From Bryobacterales bacterium (GTDB lineage: Bacteria; Acidobacteriota; Terriglobia; Bryobacterales; Bryobacteraceae): a stretch of DNA of 64,000 nt. The stretch spans positions 1 through 64,000 of the forward strand of contig JADLBD010000117.1 in assembly GCA_020847975.1 (NCBI GenBank), in the 5' to 3' direction. Positions 6,591-14,122 of this stretch are shown piece by piece (the first letter of the stretch is position 1; the number at the start of each line of letters is the position of its first letter). The translations under genes were made by a program, and so were the position numbers. The notes beneath the pieces were generated by a model. The model saw only the letters and a list, made by a program, of their open reading frames with translations, did no database searches and was not told where the DNA came from.

Positions 6591-8986
6591 GACGAAGTTG
6601 GGTGTTTGCGACTGCTGCGGTGCTCTCGTTGGCATTGGGAATCGGCGCCACCACTGCAGCCTTCAGTCTTCTGGACGCCGTCCTTCTTCGGCAGTTACCG
6701 GTTCCGGAACCAGAACAGCTCGTGCAGATCGGACCGGCATCAGCTCAAGGGCGTCCGGGACCTGTTTCGACGCTGCTGTTGGATGCGCTGCGTGATGATC
6801 CGACGGTCGCGGGCGTCTGTGGTTTCTGGACCCCGCTGACGACCGTCCAATATGGCGAGGCACCCGTCCCGGTTTCAACGCTAGTATTTACCGAGGACTG
6901 TTTCCGCACGCTGGGGATTGTGCCGGCACTGGGCCGGTTCTTCGGATCGAATGAGAGCCAGAACGAGTTCCCGAATGTCGCGGTCATCAGCTACGACGTC
7001 TGGCAGCGCGAATACGCCGGCAGCCTGGACGTACTTGGAAAGACCCTGCGGATTGAAGGCGTGCCGTGCACCATTATCGGCGTCACCGAGCCGCGCTTCT
7101 CCGGATTGCTGTTGGGATTCCCCGCCAAGGTTATTTTTCCCATGGCCTTGCACAGGCGAACGGCAGCCGATGGCCAGCCATTCTCATGGGTGACCGGATT
7201 TCTGAGGAGGCGCCCGACGGCGACGGCAGGCGACATGCGGGCCCATCTATCGGTGCTGTGGCCCAAGCTTCTGGAAACCACCGTGCCGACGAACTATGCG
7301 GGCGAACAGCGCGAACAGTACCGCCGGCAAAAACTAGTCGTGGTGCCTGCATCCGGCGGCGTGGATTACACCTTGCGCGCGCGGTTCGGAGGGCCGTTGT
7401 ACATTCTCCTTGGGATTAGTGCGCTGGTGCTCCTTTTCTGTTGCGTGAATGTGGCTAATCTGATGCTGGCGCGGGGTGTTGCCCGCGAACGCGAGATCGC
7501 CGTCCGGCTGGCACTCGGCGCCAGGCGCGCGGTAGTGATTCGCCAATTGACGGCAGAAAGCTCGATTTTGGTGATTGCCGGTCTGGCCGCCGGTGTGGCT
7601 GCCGCTCACGCGGGAATCCAACTGCTGTTAGGGGTTTTCCGGGCGAACTACAGCGCATTCGACCTCAAAGCGACTCCAGACGGAAGGGTACTCCTCCTGA
7701 GCAGCGCTGCCGCCACGCTTGCGCTGCTGATTGCGGGCCTTGTACCGGCCATGCGCACCAGCGCCGTCGACAACAGCACCGTCGTGCGTGGGGCCGGCCG
7801 CTCCGTGGCGGGTGGCGGCAGAGGACGTCGGTGGCTCGTCAGCACACAAGTAGCCCTGACCATCATTCTGTTATCTGGCGCGGGCCTGTATGCAGCGGTT
7901 CTCAGGGACCTGCGGACTATGGACCTCGGGTTTCAGGTGTCGCGGCTGCTCACGGTCCAGCTCGCGCTATTGCCAGGTGGAAATCTGCGAGGCAACCCCC
8001 TCGACAGTTACCACCGGGACCTCCTGCGCCGGGTGCGGTTGATGCCTGGCGTGGCCAGTGCCTGCTTGAGCAACACGGCCCCGCTGTTCACGCGAGGCAT
8101 CCCAGGCTCGGTGGAGCGGCCCGGCGGGGAACGCGCGCCTGTCGCCGTAAGCCAGGTGGTCGTGAGTGACAGCTTCTTTGATAGCATGGGGATTCCCCTG
8201 CTCAGCGGTCACGACTTCTGGTCTGGCGCGCGCCCCGGCGACATGGCTGATGTGATTATTAGCAAGCCGCTTGCAGAGAATCTCTTTCCGGACGGCACGG
8301 CTCTGGGCGGCTATTTGCGAGTTCGCAGCGGCGAGCGCTCCCGTAACGCGCGAATCATCGGCGTAGCCGCCGATGCTCGGCTCTTTGGGCCCAAGGCGGA
8401 ACCAGTCCTCGTCGCTTACCTCAACTACTGGCAGGCGCCCGAGTACCAGATGATGCCGGCCCTGCTCGTGCGGACCACAGGGCATGTCGAATCACTCGCT
8501 GACCAGTTGCGGCGGCAGATATTCAGCGAAGGTCGTGAATACATAACATATGCGCGGACGATGGAGATGCAGCGAGACCTGCAATTGGTGCAGGAACGGC
8601 TGCTTGCCGCACTGGCTTCAACCTTCGCCCTGATTGCGCTGGTCCTTGCGGCTGTGGGGTTGTTCGGTTTGCTCACATACTTAGTTAGCAACCGCGCGCC
8701 CGAAATTGGTATCCGTATTGCGCTGGGAGCACGACCAAAGACAGTCATATGGCTCATACTGCGGGAAGCCCTCGTTCTCACGGGGATGGGAATTGCTGCT
8801 GGAATCCCCGTGACGATTGCGCTCCTCCGCGGTAGCTCGCATTTCATCTCGGCGAGCTTTGTACCGGGATTGGTGTTTCTGGGTGGCGCCCTCGTGTCAG
8901 TTGTTGTCGTAACCGTACTTGCGGCGCTGATTCCCGCTCATATTGCGTCACGCCTCAGCGCGATGGAGGCCTTACGACAGCAGTGA
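6554..8986 (+). CDS. Orphan MacB/FtsX-type ABC permease (acidobacterial duplicated type)
   Basis: About 810 residues from a GTG at 6554 preceded by GAGGAAGG with a 5-base gap. The longer reading from 6398 is antisense-like and overlaps the methyltransferase deeply. The protein begins QDVRYAFRALRRS, the typical start of these permeases, then a transmembrane helix, a MacB-type periplasmic domain, FtsX-like helices (LLFCCVNVANLMLARG, REREIAVRLALGARR), a second periplasmic domain, and a final FtsX block with EIGIRIALGARP. Two FtsX modules in one chain mark the duplicated orphan permeases abundant in Acidobacteriota. No ATPase gene is adjacent. It may export or confer immunity to the lasso peptide, since no classical D exporter is present, or be an unrelated insertion. 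Confidence 0.82.
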   Translation: MFQDVRYAFRALRRSWVFATAAVLSLALGIGATTAAFSLLDAVLLRQLPVPEPEQLVQIGPASAQGRPGPVSTLLLDALRDDPTVAGVCGFWTPLTTVQYGEAPVPVSTLVFTEDCFRTLGIVPALGRFFGSNESQNEFPNVAVISYDVWQREYAGSLDVLGKTLRIEGVPCTIIGVTEPRFSGLLLGFPAKVIFPMALHRRTAADGQPFSWVTGFLRRRPTATAGDMRAHLSVLWPKLLETTVPTNYAGEQREQYRRQKLVVVPASGGVDYTLRARFGGPLYILLGISALVLLFCCVNVANLMLARGVAREREIAVRLALGARRAVVIRQLTAESSILVIAGLAAGVAAAHAGIQLLLGVFRANYSAFDLKATPDGRVLLLSSAAATLALLIAGLVPAMRTSAVDNSTVVRGAGRSVAGGGRGRRWLVSTQVALTIILLSGAGLYAAVLRDLRTMDLGFQVSRLLTVQLALLPGGNLRGNPLDSYHRDLLRRVRLMPGVASACLSNTAPLFTRGIPGSVERPGGERAPVAVSQVVVSDSFFDSMGIPLLSGHDFWSGARPGDMADVIISKPLAENLFPDGTALGGYLRVRSGERSRNARIIGVAADARLFGPKAEPVLVAYLNYWQAPEYQMMPALLVRTTGHVESLADQLRRQIFSEGREYITYARTMEMQRDLQLVQERLLAALASTFALIALVLAAVGLFGLLTYLVSNRAPEIGIRIALGARPKTVIWLILREALVLTGMGIAAGIPVTIALLRGSSHFISASFVPGLVFLGGALVSVVVVTVLAALIPAHIASRLSAMEALRQQ

Positions 8987-9038
8987 AACCCCTTAGTTGG
9001 GCCCCGCGGCGGGCAAGCTACCAGAAATGGTCCGGAGT

Positions 9039-9806
9039 ATGCCACATACCTCTTGCATCTTAGCAACAAAGGATAGGCCGCAGTTCCTGGGACAGGCCCT
9101 GAAATACTACCTGAGCCAGACCTATACCGACAGTGAACTCATCATCGTGGATGACAGCGCAACCAGTTGTGCGGCACTCGTTCCACACCTGCCGTCCATC
9201 ACCTACATCTACCTTCCCCAGCCAACGTCTCTCGGAACGAAACTGAACATTGGAATCGAGCGGGCGTCGGGCACCGTGATCCAGAAGCTGGACGACGACG
9301 ATTACTATCATTCGTCGTTTCTCATGAGGACGGTCTCGCGGCTGGACCGGGAGATCTCCGACGATGCCGTCGTGGCAGTGGATCCCCTCCTGGTGCTCAT
9401 CGCCGGCCACGATGCTCTATTTGATGCGGGCGGCGGTTGGTTTGCGGGCGGCACGCTGTGCTTCTATCGAAGTGCGTGGCGCCGGATGCCCTTTCGGGAC
9501 GTGCCCCGGCGCGTGGACGTCTTCTTTCTGGAAGACCATCCGGAGTTCCGCCGGCTCGCTTTGACCACGCCGGAGATCTATATCCTGGTGAGACACGGAC
9601 GTCACACGTGGAACTCCGTCGTGCCGGAGACCGTTGTCCCAGTTGCCAACCCTGGCGGGATCGACGTTACGGAATACTTCCTGACGTGTCCCCGGTACCC
9701 CAGGACCATCGAACAGGTTGTTGGTGTCGAGCACGGTGCATTCTACCGGAGCCTAGCTCAGCACCAGGCCGGGCTGGCAGGTCGCGAGGTCGGCTGTGGC
9801 AGCTAG
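9039..9806 (+). CDS. GT2-family glycosyltransferase
   Basis: 255 residues from the ATG at 9039; the frame opens earlier (8997) but the first 14 residues are not family-like. The GT-A fold is readable: ATKDRPQFLGQAL, LSQTYTDSELIIVDDS, then a DDDDYYHSSF metal-binding DxD-type motif near residue 85. The C-terminal half has the acidic FFLEDHPEF stretch that may hold the catalytic base. It sits between the permease and the ATP-grasp gene, overlapping the latter by 11 bases, so it is probably in the lasso transcript. With the GT4 gene at the other end this gives the cluster two glycosyltransferases. Acceptor and sugar cannot be read. Confidence 0.78.
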   Translation: MPHTSCILATKDRPQFLGQALKYYLSQTYTDSELIIVDDSATSCAALVPHLPSITYIYLPQPTSLGTKLNIGIERASGTVIQKLDDDDYYHSSFLMRTVSRLDREISDDAVVAVDPLLVLIAGHDALFDAGGGWFAGGTLCFYRSAWRRMPFRDVPRRVDVFFLEDHPEFRRLALTTPEIYILVRHGRHTWNSVVPETVVPVANPGGIDVTEYFLTCPRYPRTIEQVVGVEHGAFYRSLAQHQAGLAGREVGCGS

Positions 9807-10959
9807 CGCGAGATCACCGGACGAATTTCGGCATGGCGAATGGGGCGGCCTCATGATGCGCTGGAATTCCGAAGAATTGGCATCGGTCAGTCCATTGATT
9901 GGCGAACTGGACAGCGACCGCAGCCCACGATCCTCCGAACTCGGGCAGCCCGGCATCGTGCTGCGGGCGTCGGAGGCGCAAGCACTGAACGCAGGGTGCT
10001 GCGGACCGAAGGCGCTGATTATCCGGCAATTATACCGGATCATGCAGTTCGATGAATGTCGCCTGTTTCGGCATCGGCTGGAACATAAGTTGGTGCAGGC
10101 CTTAGTCTTACACCACTACTGCGGAGCTGCGGTTCCAGTCACGAGAGGACTGCGACGGGAGCTGTCGGGAAGGGATCCTGCGGCCGCACGCGATTACCTC
10201 GCAACACTGGCCAGCGTGCCGGACGGAATGCTGATCAAAAGGACGCTGGGAAACGGCTCGGGCGAGAGAAAAAGCTTCGCTCTACCGGCTGCGGCATTGG
10301 AGGAACTGGTCCGCACACTGCCGCCTACTGCGCCGGATAGCTCGCTCGACATCCTGCAAGAGCGCGTAGCCATCGCCCAGGAGTACAGGGTGCACACTCT
10401 GGAGGATCGGGTGGTCCCGGATCTTACGTTCAGGCGCTATGGCCAAGGCACCTCTCCGGCGGAGCAGGAGTTGGCAGGCGCCTTTGTCCAGGAGTTACTC
10501 GACAAACTGCCTGCGGGACTGGTTCGGGGCGCCATGTACGCGTGGGATGTGGCCCAGACCGGCGACAAAAAGTTTGCGCTGATCGAGGCCAATCTGGCTG
10601 GCTTTCACCCCGTCTTTCAAGCCGGATTTCAGTGCAGCGGCTTTTTCCTGGGGCCCTGGGGGGCGCCTCTGGTCGTGAGATTGCTGCGGTTCATCGAGCG
10701 CAGATACCACGTGAAGATTGAAATTCAGGTTGACGTAGCCCAGGAGACACCAGAGTGGGAGGTGTATTGGTGGGTTGCTCGCTGGTACGATCTGTTTCGG
10801 CTCGCTGATCGCATTGACGAGATGGCTGCCCTGAGCGGCCAGGTAGGGTCCTTGCGCAAGGGCGGCGCAGAAGTGCGCACACCGGCGGACCACTGTGCCT
10901 ACACGACCCTCCTCGGCAGGTTGCGGAGCATCTCGGAAACCCTGGTGGCACTGGCGTGA
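9796..10959 (+). CDS. ATP-grasp-like protein in the lasso operon
   Basis: Up to 387 residues from a GTG at 9796 that overlaps the GT2 stop; the ATG at 9853 is an alternative start. The middle has the ATP-grasp pattern: a lysine strand MLIKRTLGNGSGERK (glycine-rich loop), the hinge strand DILQERVAIAQEYRVH, and the metal-binding end YAWDVAQTG followed by FALIEANLAG with the conserved Glu and Asn. Enzymes of this fold join a carboxylate to an amine or thiol through an acyl-phosphate. In a RiPP cluster this could add an amino acid or crosslink side chains; in other settings they build small ligands. The next methyltransferase starts in a GTGA overlap. Fold is fairly sure, role unknown. Confidence 0.65.
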   Translation: MAASARSPDEFRHGEWGGLMMRWNSEELASVSPLIGELDSDRSPRSSELGQPGIVLRASEAQALNAGCCGPKALIIRQLYRIMQFDECRLFRHRLEHKLVQALVLHHYCGAAVPVTRGLRRELSGRDPAAARDYLATLASVPDGMLIKRTLGNGSGERKSFALPAAALEELVRTLPPTAPDSSLDILQERVAIAQEYRVHTLEDRVVPDLTFRRYGQGTSPAEQELAGAFVQELLDKLPAGLVRGAMYAWDVAQTGDKKFALIEANLAGFHPVFQAGFQCSGFFLGPWGAPLVVRLLRFIERRYHVKIEIQVDVAQETPEWEVYWWVARWYDLFRLADRIDEMAALSGQVGSLRKGGAEVRTPADHCAYTTLLGRLRSISETLVALA

Positions 10960-11783
10960 GTGGCGATCTCTCAGGGGCCGCGCGGTCGGCTCTGGCGAGC
11001 GCGAGCGCCCCCTGTCAGGTGAAGAACATGGCCGTTAGCACTTCTGACCCGTCGATGGTAGCGCGCACCGGATTGTTGACGTGCGTGTTCTGCGGGTTCG
11101 AAGCCTACCGCTTTTGTTCGTATGGTCTCGACACTGCCGTGTTTGCCGAAAAGCACGTGGTCGGGGGCGGTCGGCGCCCGAACGGGTTATGCCCAGGCTG
11201 TGGCTCGGTCGACCGAGAGCGGCTGGTGTTCCTGTTCCTGGTACGATGCACGCGCGTCTTTCACCAAAGCGGCCTAGCTCTGTTGCATGTGGCTCCGGAG
11301 CCGCTATTGGGATGTGCCCTGCGTTGCTTTGTCGGACGCGGGTACCGGGCCATTGATCTGCAGCCGTCACCTGGTGTGGAAGCCATGGACCTGACGGCGC
11401 TCCAGATGAGTGAAACCTCAATCGACGTCGCGATTTGCAACCACGTGTTCGAGCACATCGAAGAGGACCGCCTGGCGATGCGCGAATTGTTCCGGATCTT
11501 GCGCCCCGGCGGCTGGGCGGTCGTTCAGGTTCCCATCGCCTATGGCATGCGCTGCACCTATGAGGACCGATCTATCCGAAGCCCGGAGGCGCGCACGGTG
11601 GCTTTCGGCCAGCACGATCATGTGCGCATCTACGGCCTTGATTACTTCGAGCGCCTTCGAAGCGTGGAATTCGATGTACGCGTGCTGGAACCTGCGAGGT
11701 TGTTCGGCAACGATGCCATCGAGAGCTTCGCATTGTTGCCGAACGAGAAGTTGATCGTCGTTCAAAAGAGGAAAGCTCCATAG
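10956..11783 (+). CDS. SAM-dependent methyltransferase with N-terminal zinc ribbon
   Basis: Up to 275 residues from a GTG coupled to the ATP-grasp stop (GTGA); the ATG at 11028 gives a shorter form. Two cysteine pairs, CVFC and CPGC, form a likely zinc ribbon in the first 90 residues. The class I methyltransferase fold follows: LLHVAPEPLL as motif I, DVAICNHVFEHIEEDRLAM, and the LFRILRPGGWAVVQVP strand that marks this superfamily. It closes the row B1-B2-C-MT-permease-GT2-ATP-grasp-MT. The target is unknown; a sugar or the peptide are both possible. Confidence 0.72.
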   Translation: MSGDLSGAARSALASASAPCQVKNMAVSTSDPSMVARTGLLTCVFCGFEAYRFCSYGLDTAVFAEKHVVGGGRRPNGLCPGCGSVDRERLVFLFLVRCTRVFHQSGLALLHVAPEPLLGCALRCFVGRGYRAIDLQPSPGVEAMDLTALQMSETSIDVAICNHVFEHIEEDRLAMRELFRILRPGGWAVVQVPIAYGMRCTYEDRSIRSPEARTVAFGQHDHVRIYGLDYFERLRSVEFDVRVLEPARLFGNDAIESFALLPNEKLIVVQKRKAP

Positions 11784-11793
11784 GTACACGAAC

Positions 11794-13410
11794 GTGACTG
11801 TCGTTTCCCGGACCGCAACTCTGGCCTGCGCTGCGGTCCTAACCTTCGCCAGCGAGGTTCCGCAGGCCCCGCAAGTCGCCCCGGCGGTCGAACAGCCATC
11901 GGTGGTCTTTTCTACCACGGCCCGCCTTGTTCATGTGAACGTAGTCGTGGAAGACAAGCAAGGCCGCCCGATCGCGGACCTGCGGAAGGAGGATTTCGAG
12001 GTTCTGGACAACGGCGTCCCCCAGAGCATCGCTTTCTTCACGGCAGAGCACGCCATCAACCCTGGCAGGCGAGCGGCGGCAGAAAGCGTATTCACAAATC
12101 AACTGCCGGTTGCCACGGGATGGCGGAGTGGTTACTCGGCCATTCTTCTGGATTGGCTAAATACACCCTGGGGAGACAAAGTCTACGCGCGAAGCCAGGC
12201 GCTTCGAATGCTCACTTCGGTTGGAGTGCACGATCAGGTAGCTCTGTATGTCTTGGGCAATGGGCTTCGTGTGGTCCAGGAATTCACTGCTGATACGGTC
12301 GCTCTAGCACAGAAGATTGCTGCCGAGCAGGGTCAAGTGGTAAACGCTCCCGATCCGGAAGTGAACCCCCTGACGGATGCGAGCGTGGGCTTCCTGCCTT
12401 TTCCGGATTTCGGGCCCAGCGGTTACTCTGCGACCCGGCGGGAGGACCACTTCCTTACCGAACGCCGCGTTACCGACACGTTGAAGGCGTTCGAGATGAT
12501 AGCGGCACACCTCGCCGCCATACCCGGCAGGAAGAGCCTGATCTGGGTTTCCGCCGGTTTTCCCCAATCCATTGGCTTCGATATCCCTCCGGCCGGCAAA
12601 CGCCCCGAAGGCTTCGCGGATGCTCGAACATTCAGTCCGGAGTTGAACCGTGCGCTCTCCCGCCTGAACGAAGCCGATGTTTCCGTCTATCCGGTCGACG
12701 CCAGAGGGTTGAGTCCCAACCCTGGCGTCTGGAAAAACATCTCTACCATGCAGGAACTTGCCGGGCGTACCGGCGGAAAGGCATACTACAACCGCAACGA
12801 TCTCGCCCAGGCGATGCGGAGCGCGCTGGATGACGTCCGGGTGAGTTACACGCTCGCATACTATCTGCCGGCGGCCGCCACCCGCAGGGACACTCTTCAC
12901 CACATCCGAATTCGGGTCCACAGGCCGGGAGTAACCGTCCGCCACCGGAGCGAGTATCTGGAGCGTGCGGATGGTGCGACCGTTGCTCCGGCTGAGGCTA
13001 AATCTGAGGTCCGGCAGGCCTGGAGCAACCCCTTGGACTCCACGGCACTGGGCATCAATGCGGAGGCCGTGCGGAGCGGAAATACGTTGGTCATTCAAAT
13101 TGCTTTGGAGGCCAACGCGATTTCACTGACTCGCAAAGATGGCCGGCTGGTTGGCAAACTATCGATAGTTGCGGGGTTCAGAAAAGATGACGGAACTCCG
13201 TTGGGGATAGCCGATTCGAAGTCCCTCGCACTCGCCCTGCGGGAGCATACTTACCAAAAGGTGCTGCAGGAAGGTTTGAAAGCAATGGTGCGGCTCCCCG
13301 TACCGGGGAACGCAGCTTCTGTTCGGCTGCTCGTCCGGGATACGGCCACGAACAAAGTGGGGACTCTCACGATTCCCCTGCAGGCCATTCCGAAACGTGG
13401 TGGAGATTAG
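11794..13410 (+). CDS. VWFA-related acidobacterial secreted protein
   Basis: 538 residues from a GTG at 11794. The N-terminus looks like a signal peptide (ATLACAAVLTFASEV). Next comes the hallmark VHVNVVVEDKQGRPIADLRKEDFEVLDNG block of VWFA-related acidobacterial proteins (two adjacent pieces), then a VWA-like domain with AILLDWLNTPWGD in place of a classic MIDAS DxSxS, IPGRKSLIWVSAGFP, and the DVSVYPVDARGL strand. These proteins are exported and very numerous in Acidobacteriota; their function is not established. It starts 10 bases after the methyltransferase but is probably not part of lasso synthesis. It helps place the organism. Confidence 0.85.
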   Translation: MTVVSRTATLACAAVLTFASEVPQAPQVAPAVEQPSVVFSTTARLVHVNVVVEDKQGRPIADLRKEDFEVLDNGVPQSIAFFTAEHAINPGRRAAAESVFTNQLPVATGWRSGYSAILLDWLNTPWGDKVYARSQALRMLTSVGVHDQVALYVLGNGLRVVQEFTADTVALAQKIAAEQGQVVNAPDPEVNPLTDASVGFLPFPDFGPSGYSATRREDHFLTERRVTDTLKAFEMIAAHLAAIPGRKSLIWVSAGFPQSIGFDIPPAGKRPEGFADARTFSPELNRALSRLNEADVSVYPVDARGLSPNPGVWKNISTMQELAGRTGGKAYYNRNDLAQAMRSALDDVRVSYTLAYYLPAAATRRDTLHHIRIRVHRPGVTVRHRSEYLERADGATVAPAEAKSEVRQAWSNPLDSTALGINAEAVRSGNTLVIQIALEANAISLTRKDGRLVGKLSIVAGFRKDDGTPLGIADSKSLALALREHTYQKVLQEGLKAMVRLPVPGNAASVRLLVRDTATNKVGTLTIPLQAIPKRGGD

Positions 13411-13641
13411 ACGGTCGAACTTGGAACCGCGCAGGCTTCTGTGCACTGGCGTGTGCAATTGTGCAATCTGCCCCGGAGTCGGGACAGCGGCCGCCACCTG
13501 CGTATTCCGGCGAAGCCGTGTCGCTGACCGCCGCTGGCCGCCGGCTACGCATGCGCAAGTAGAGCTATCTTTAGACGCCTGAAATGAGGAGGATAGACGC
13601 AGTAATGGCTCCAGCAATGCGGTGGTTAATGAGTTATTGAC

Positions 13642-13992
13642 CTACTGACCCGCCTCTGTCGAGAACAAGGACTCCACCAGCGGCTGCAGCCATCGGCGAT
13701 CGGCGTTGGCGCCGTACGAGTTCCAGGTCTGGAGCGCGGCCTTGATGCGCGCGAGCTCCGCGTCCGTGAACTCGAACTCTTTTGCCGGGATAGAGAGCGC
13801 GGGATTCCACACCACGCGCTCCTGGCCCGCCACCATCTCGCGCTTCAACTGGACGGCTTTCTCCTCGTCGGCATCGAGCGCGATGCGATCCTGAACTGCC
13901 CAGATCGCACGAATTGAACCCACGTCTGCCCGCTGCGCGCCTAAGAGCGCGTGCAGGTTCAGACGCTGGGTGTGATCCAGCGTCAGCTTCAT
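13642..13992 (-). CDS. Phage hypothetical protein, last gene of the tail-fibre end
   Basis: 116 residues, soluble, no signal peptide or membrane segment, rich in charged and helical stretches (DEEKAVQLKREMVAGQE). I do not recognise the family. It lies downstream of the fibre gene on the same strand and reads like a real gene (ATG, normal composition). Tail-fibre assembly or a small virion protein are both possible. Nothing recognisable as phage lies to its left. Confidence 0.6.
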   Translation of the reverse strand: MKLTLDHTQRLNLHALLGAQRADVGSIRAIWAVQDRIALDADEEKAVQLKREMVAGQERVVWNPALSIPAKEFEFTDAELARIKAALQTWNSYGANADRRWLQPLVESLFSTEAGQ

Positions 13993-14008
13993 AGGTTTGC
14001 CTTTCGAA

Positions 14009-14107
14009 CTACGGGTTGGAATAGAGCAGGATGTAGCCTGCGGTCACGCCTGCGGGGTTCTTCACCTTGATCACGCCAGACCATCCGGAGGGATTGCTGG
14101 CGCCCAT
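14009..14107 (-). CDS. Tiny phage ORF (32 residues) after the tail fibre
   Basis: ATG at 14107, 13 bases after the fibre gene's stop, to a TAG at 14009. The protein reads MGASNPSGWSGVIKVKNPAG and continues with a TAGYILLYSNP end, which looks like a single beta-rich capping motif rather than noise. A possible ribosome site (GCGGAG) precedes it. Similar very small proteins occur after tail-fibre genes in other phages. Moderate to low confidence because of its length. Confidence 0.4.
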   Translation of the reverse strand: MGASNPSGWSGVIKVKNPAGVTAGYILLYSNP

Positions 14108-14122
14108 CAGCTCCGCGAGGCG

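Noticed and set aside
13411-13641. Left attachment site of the prophage
   Set aside because: I could not find a direct repeat shared with the 44190 junction and no integrase is present, so no att site can be claimed.
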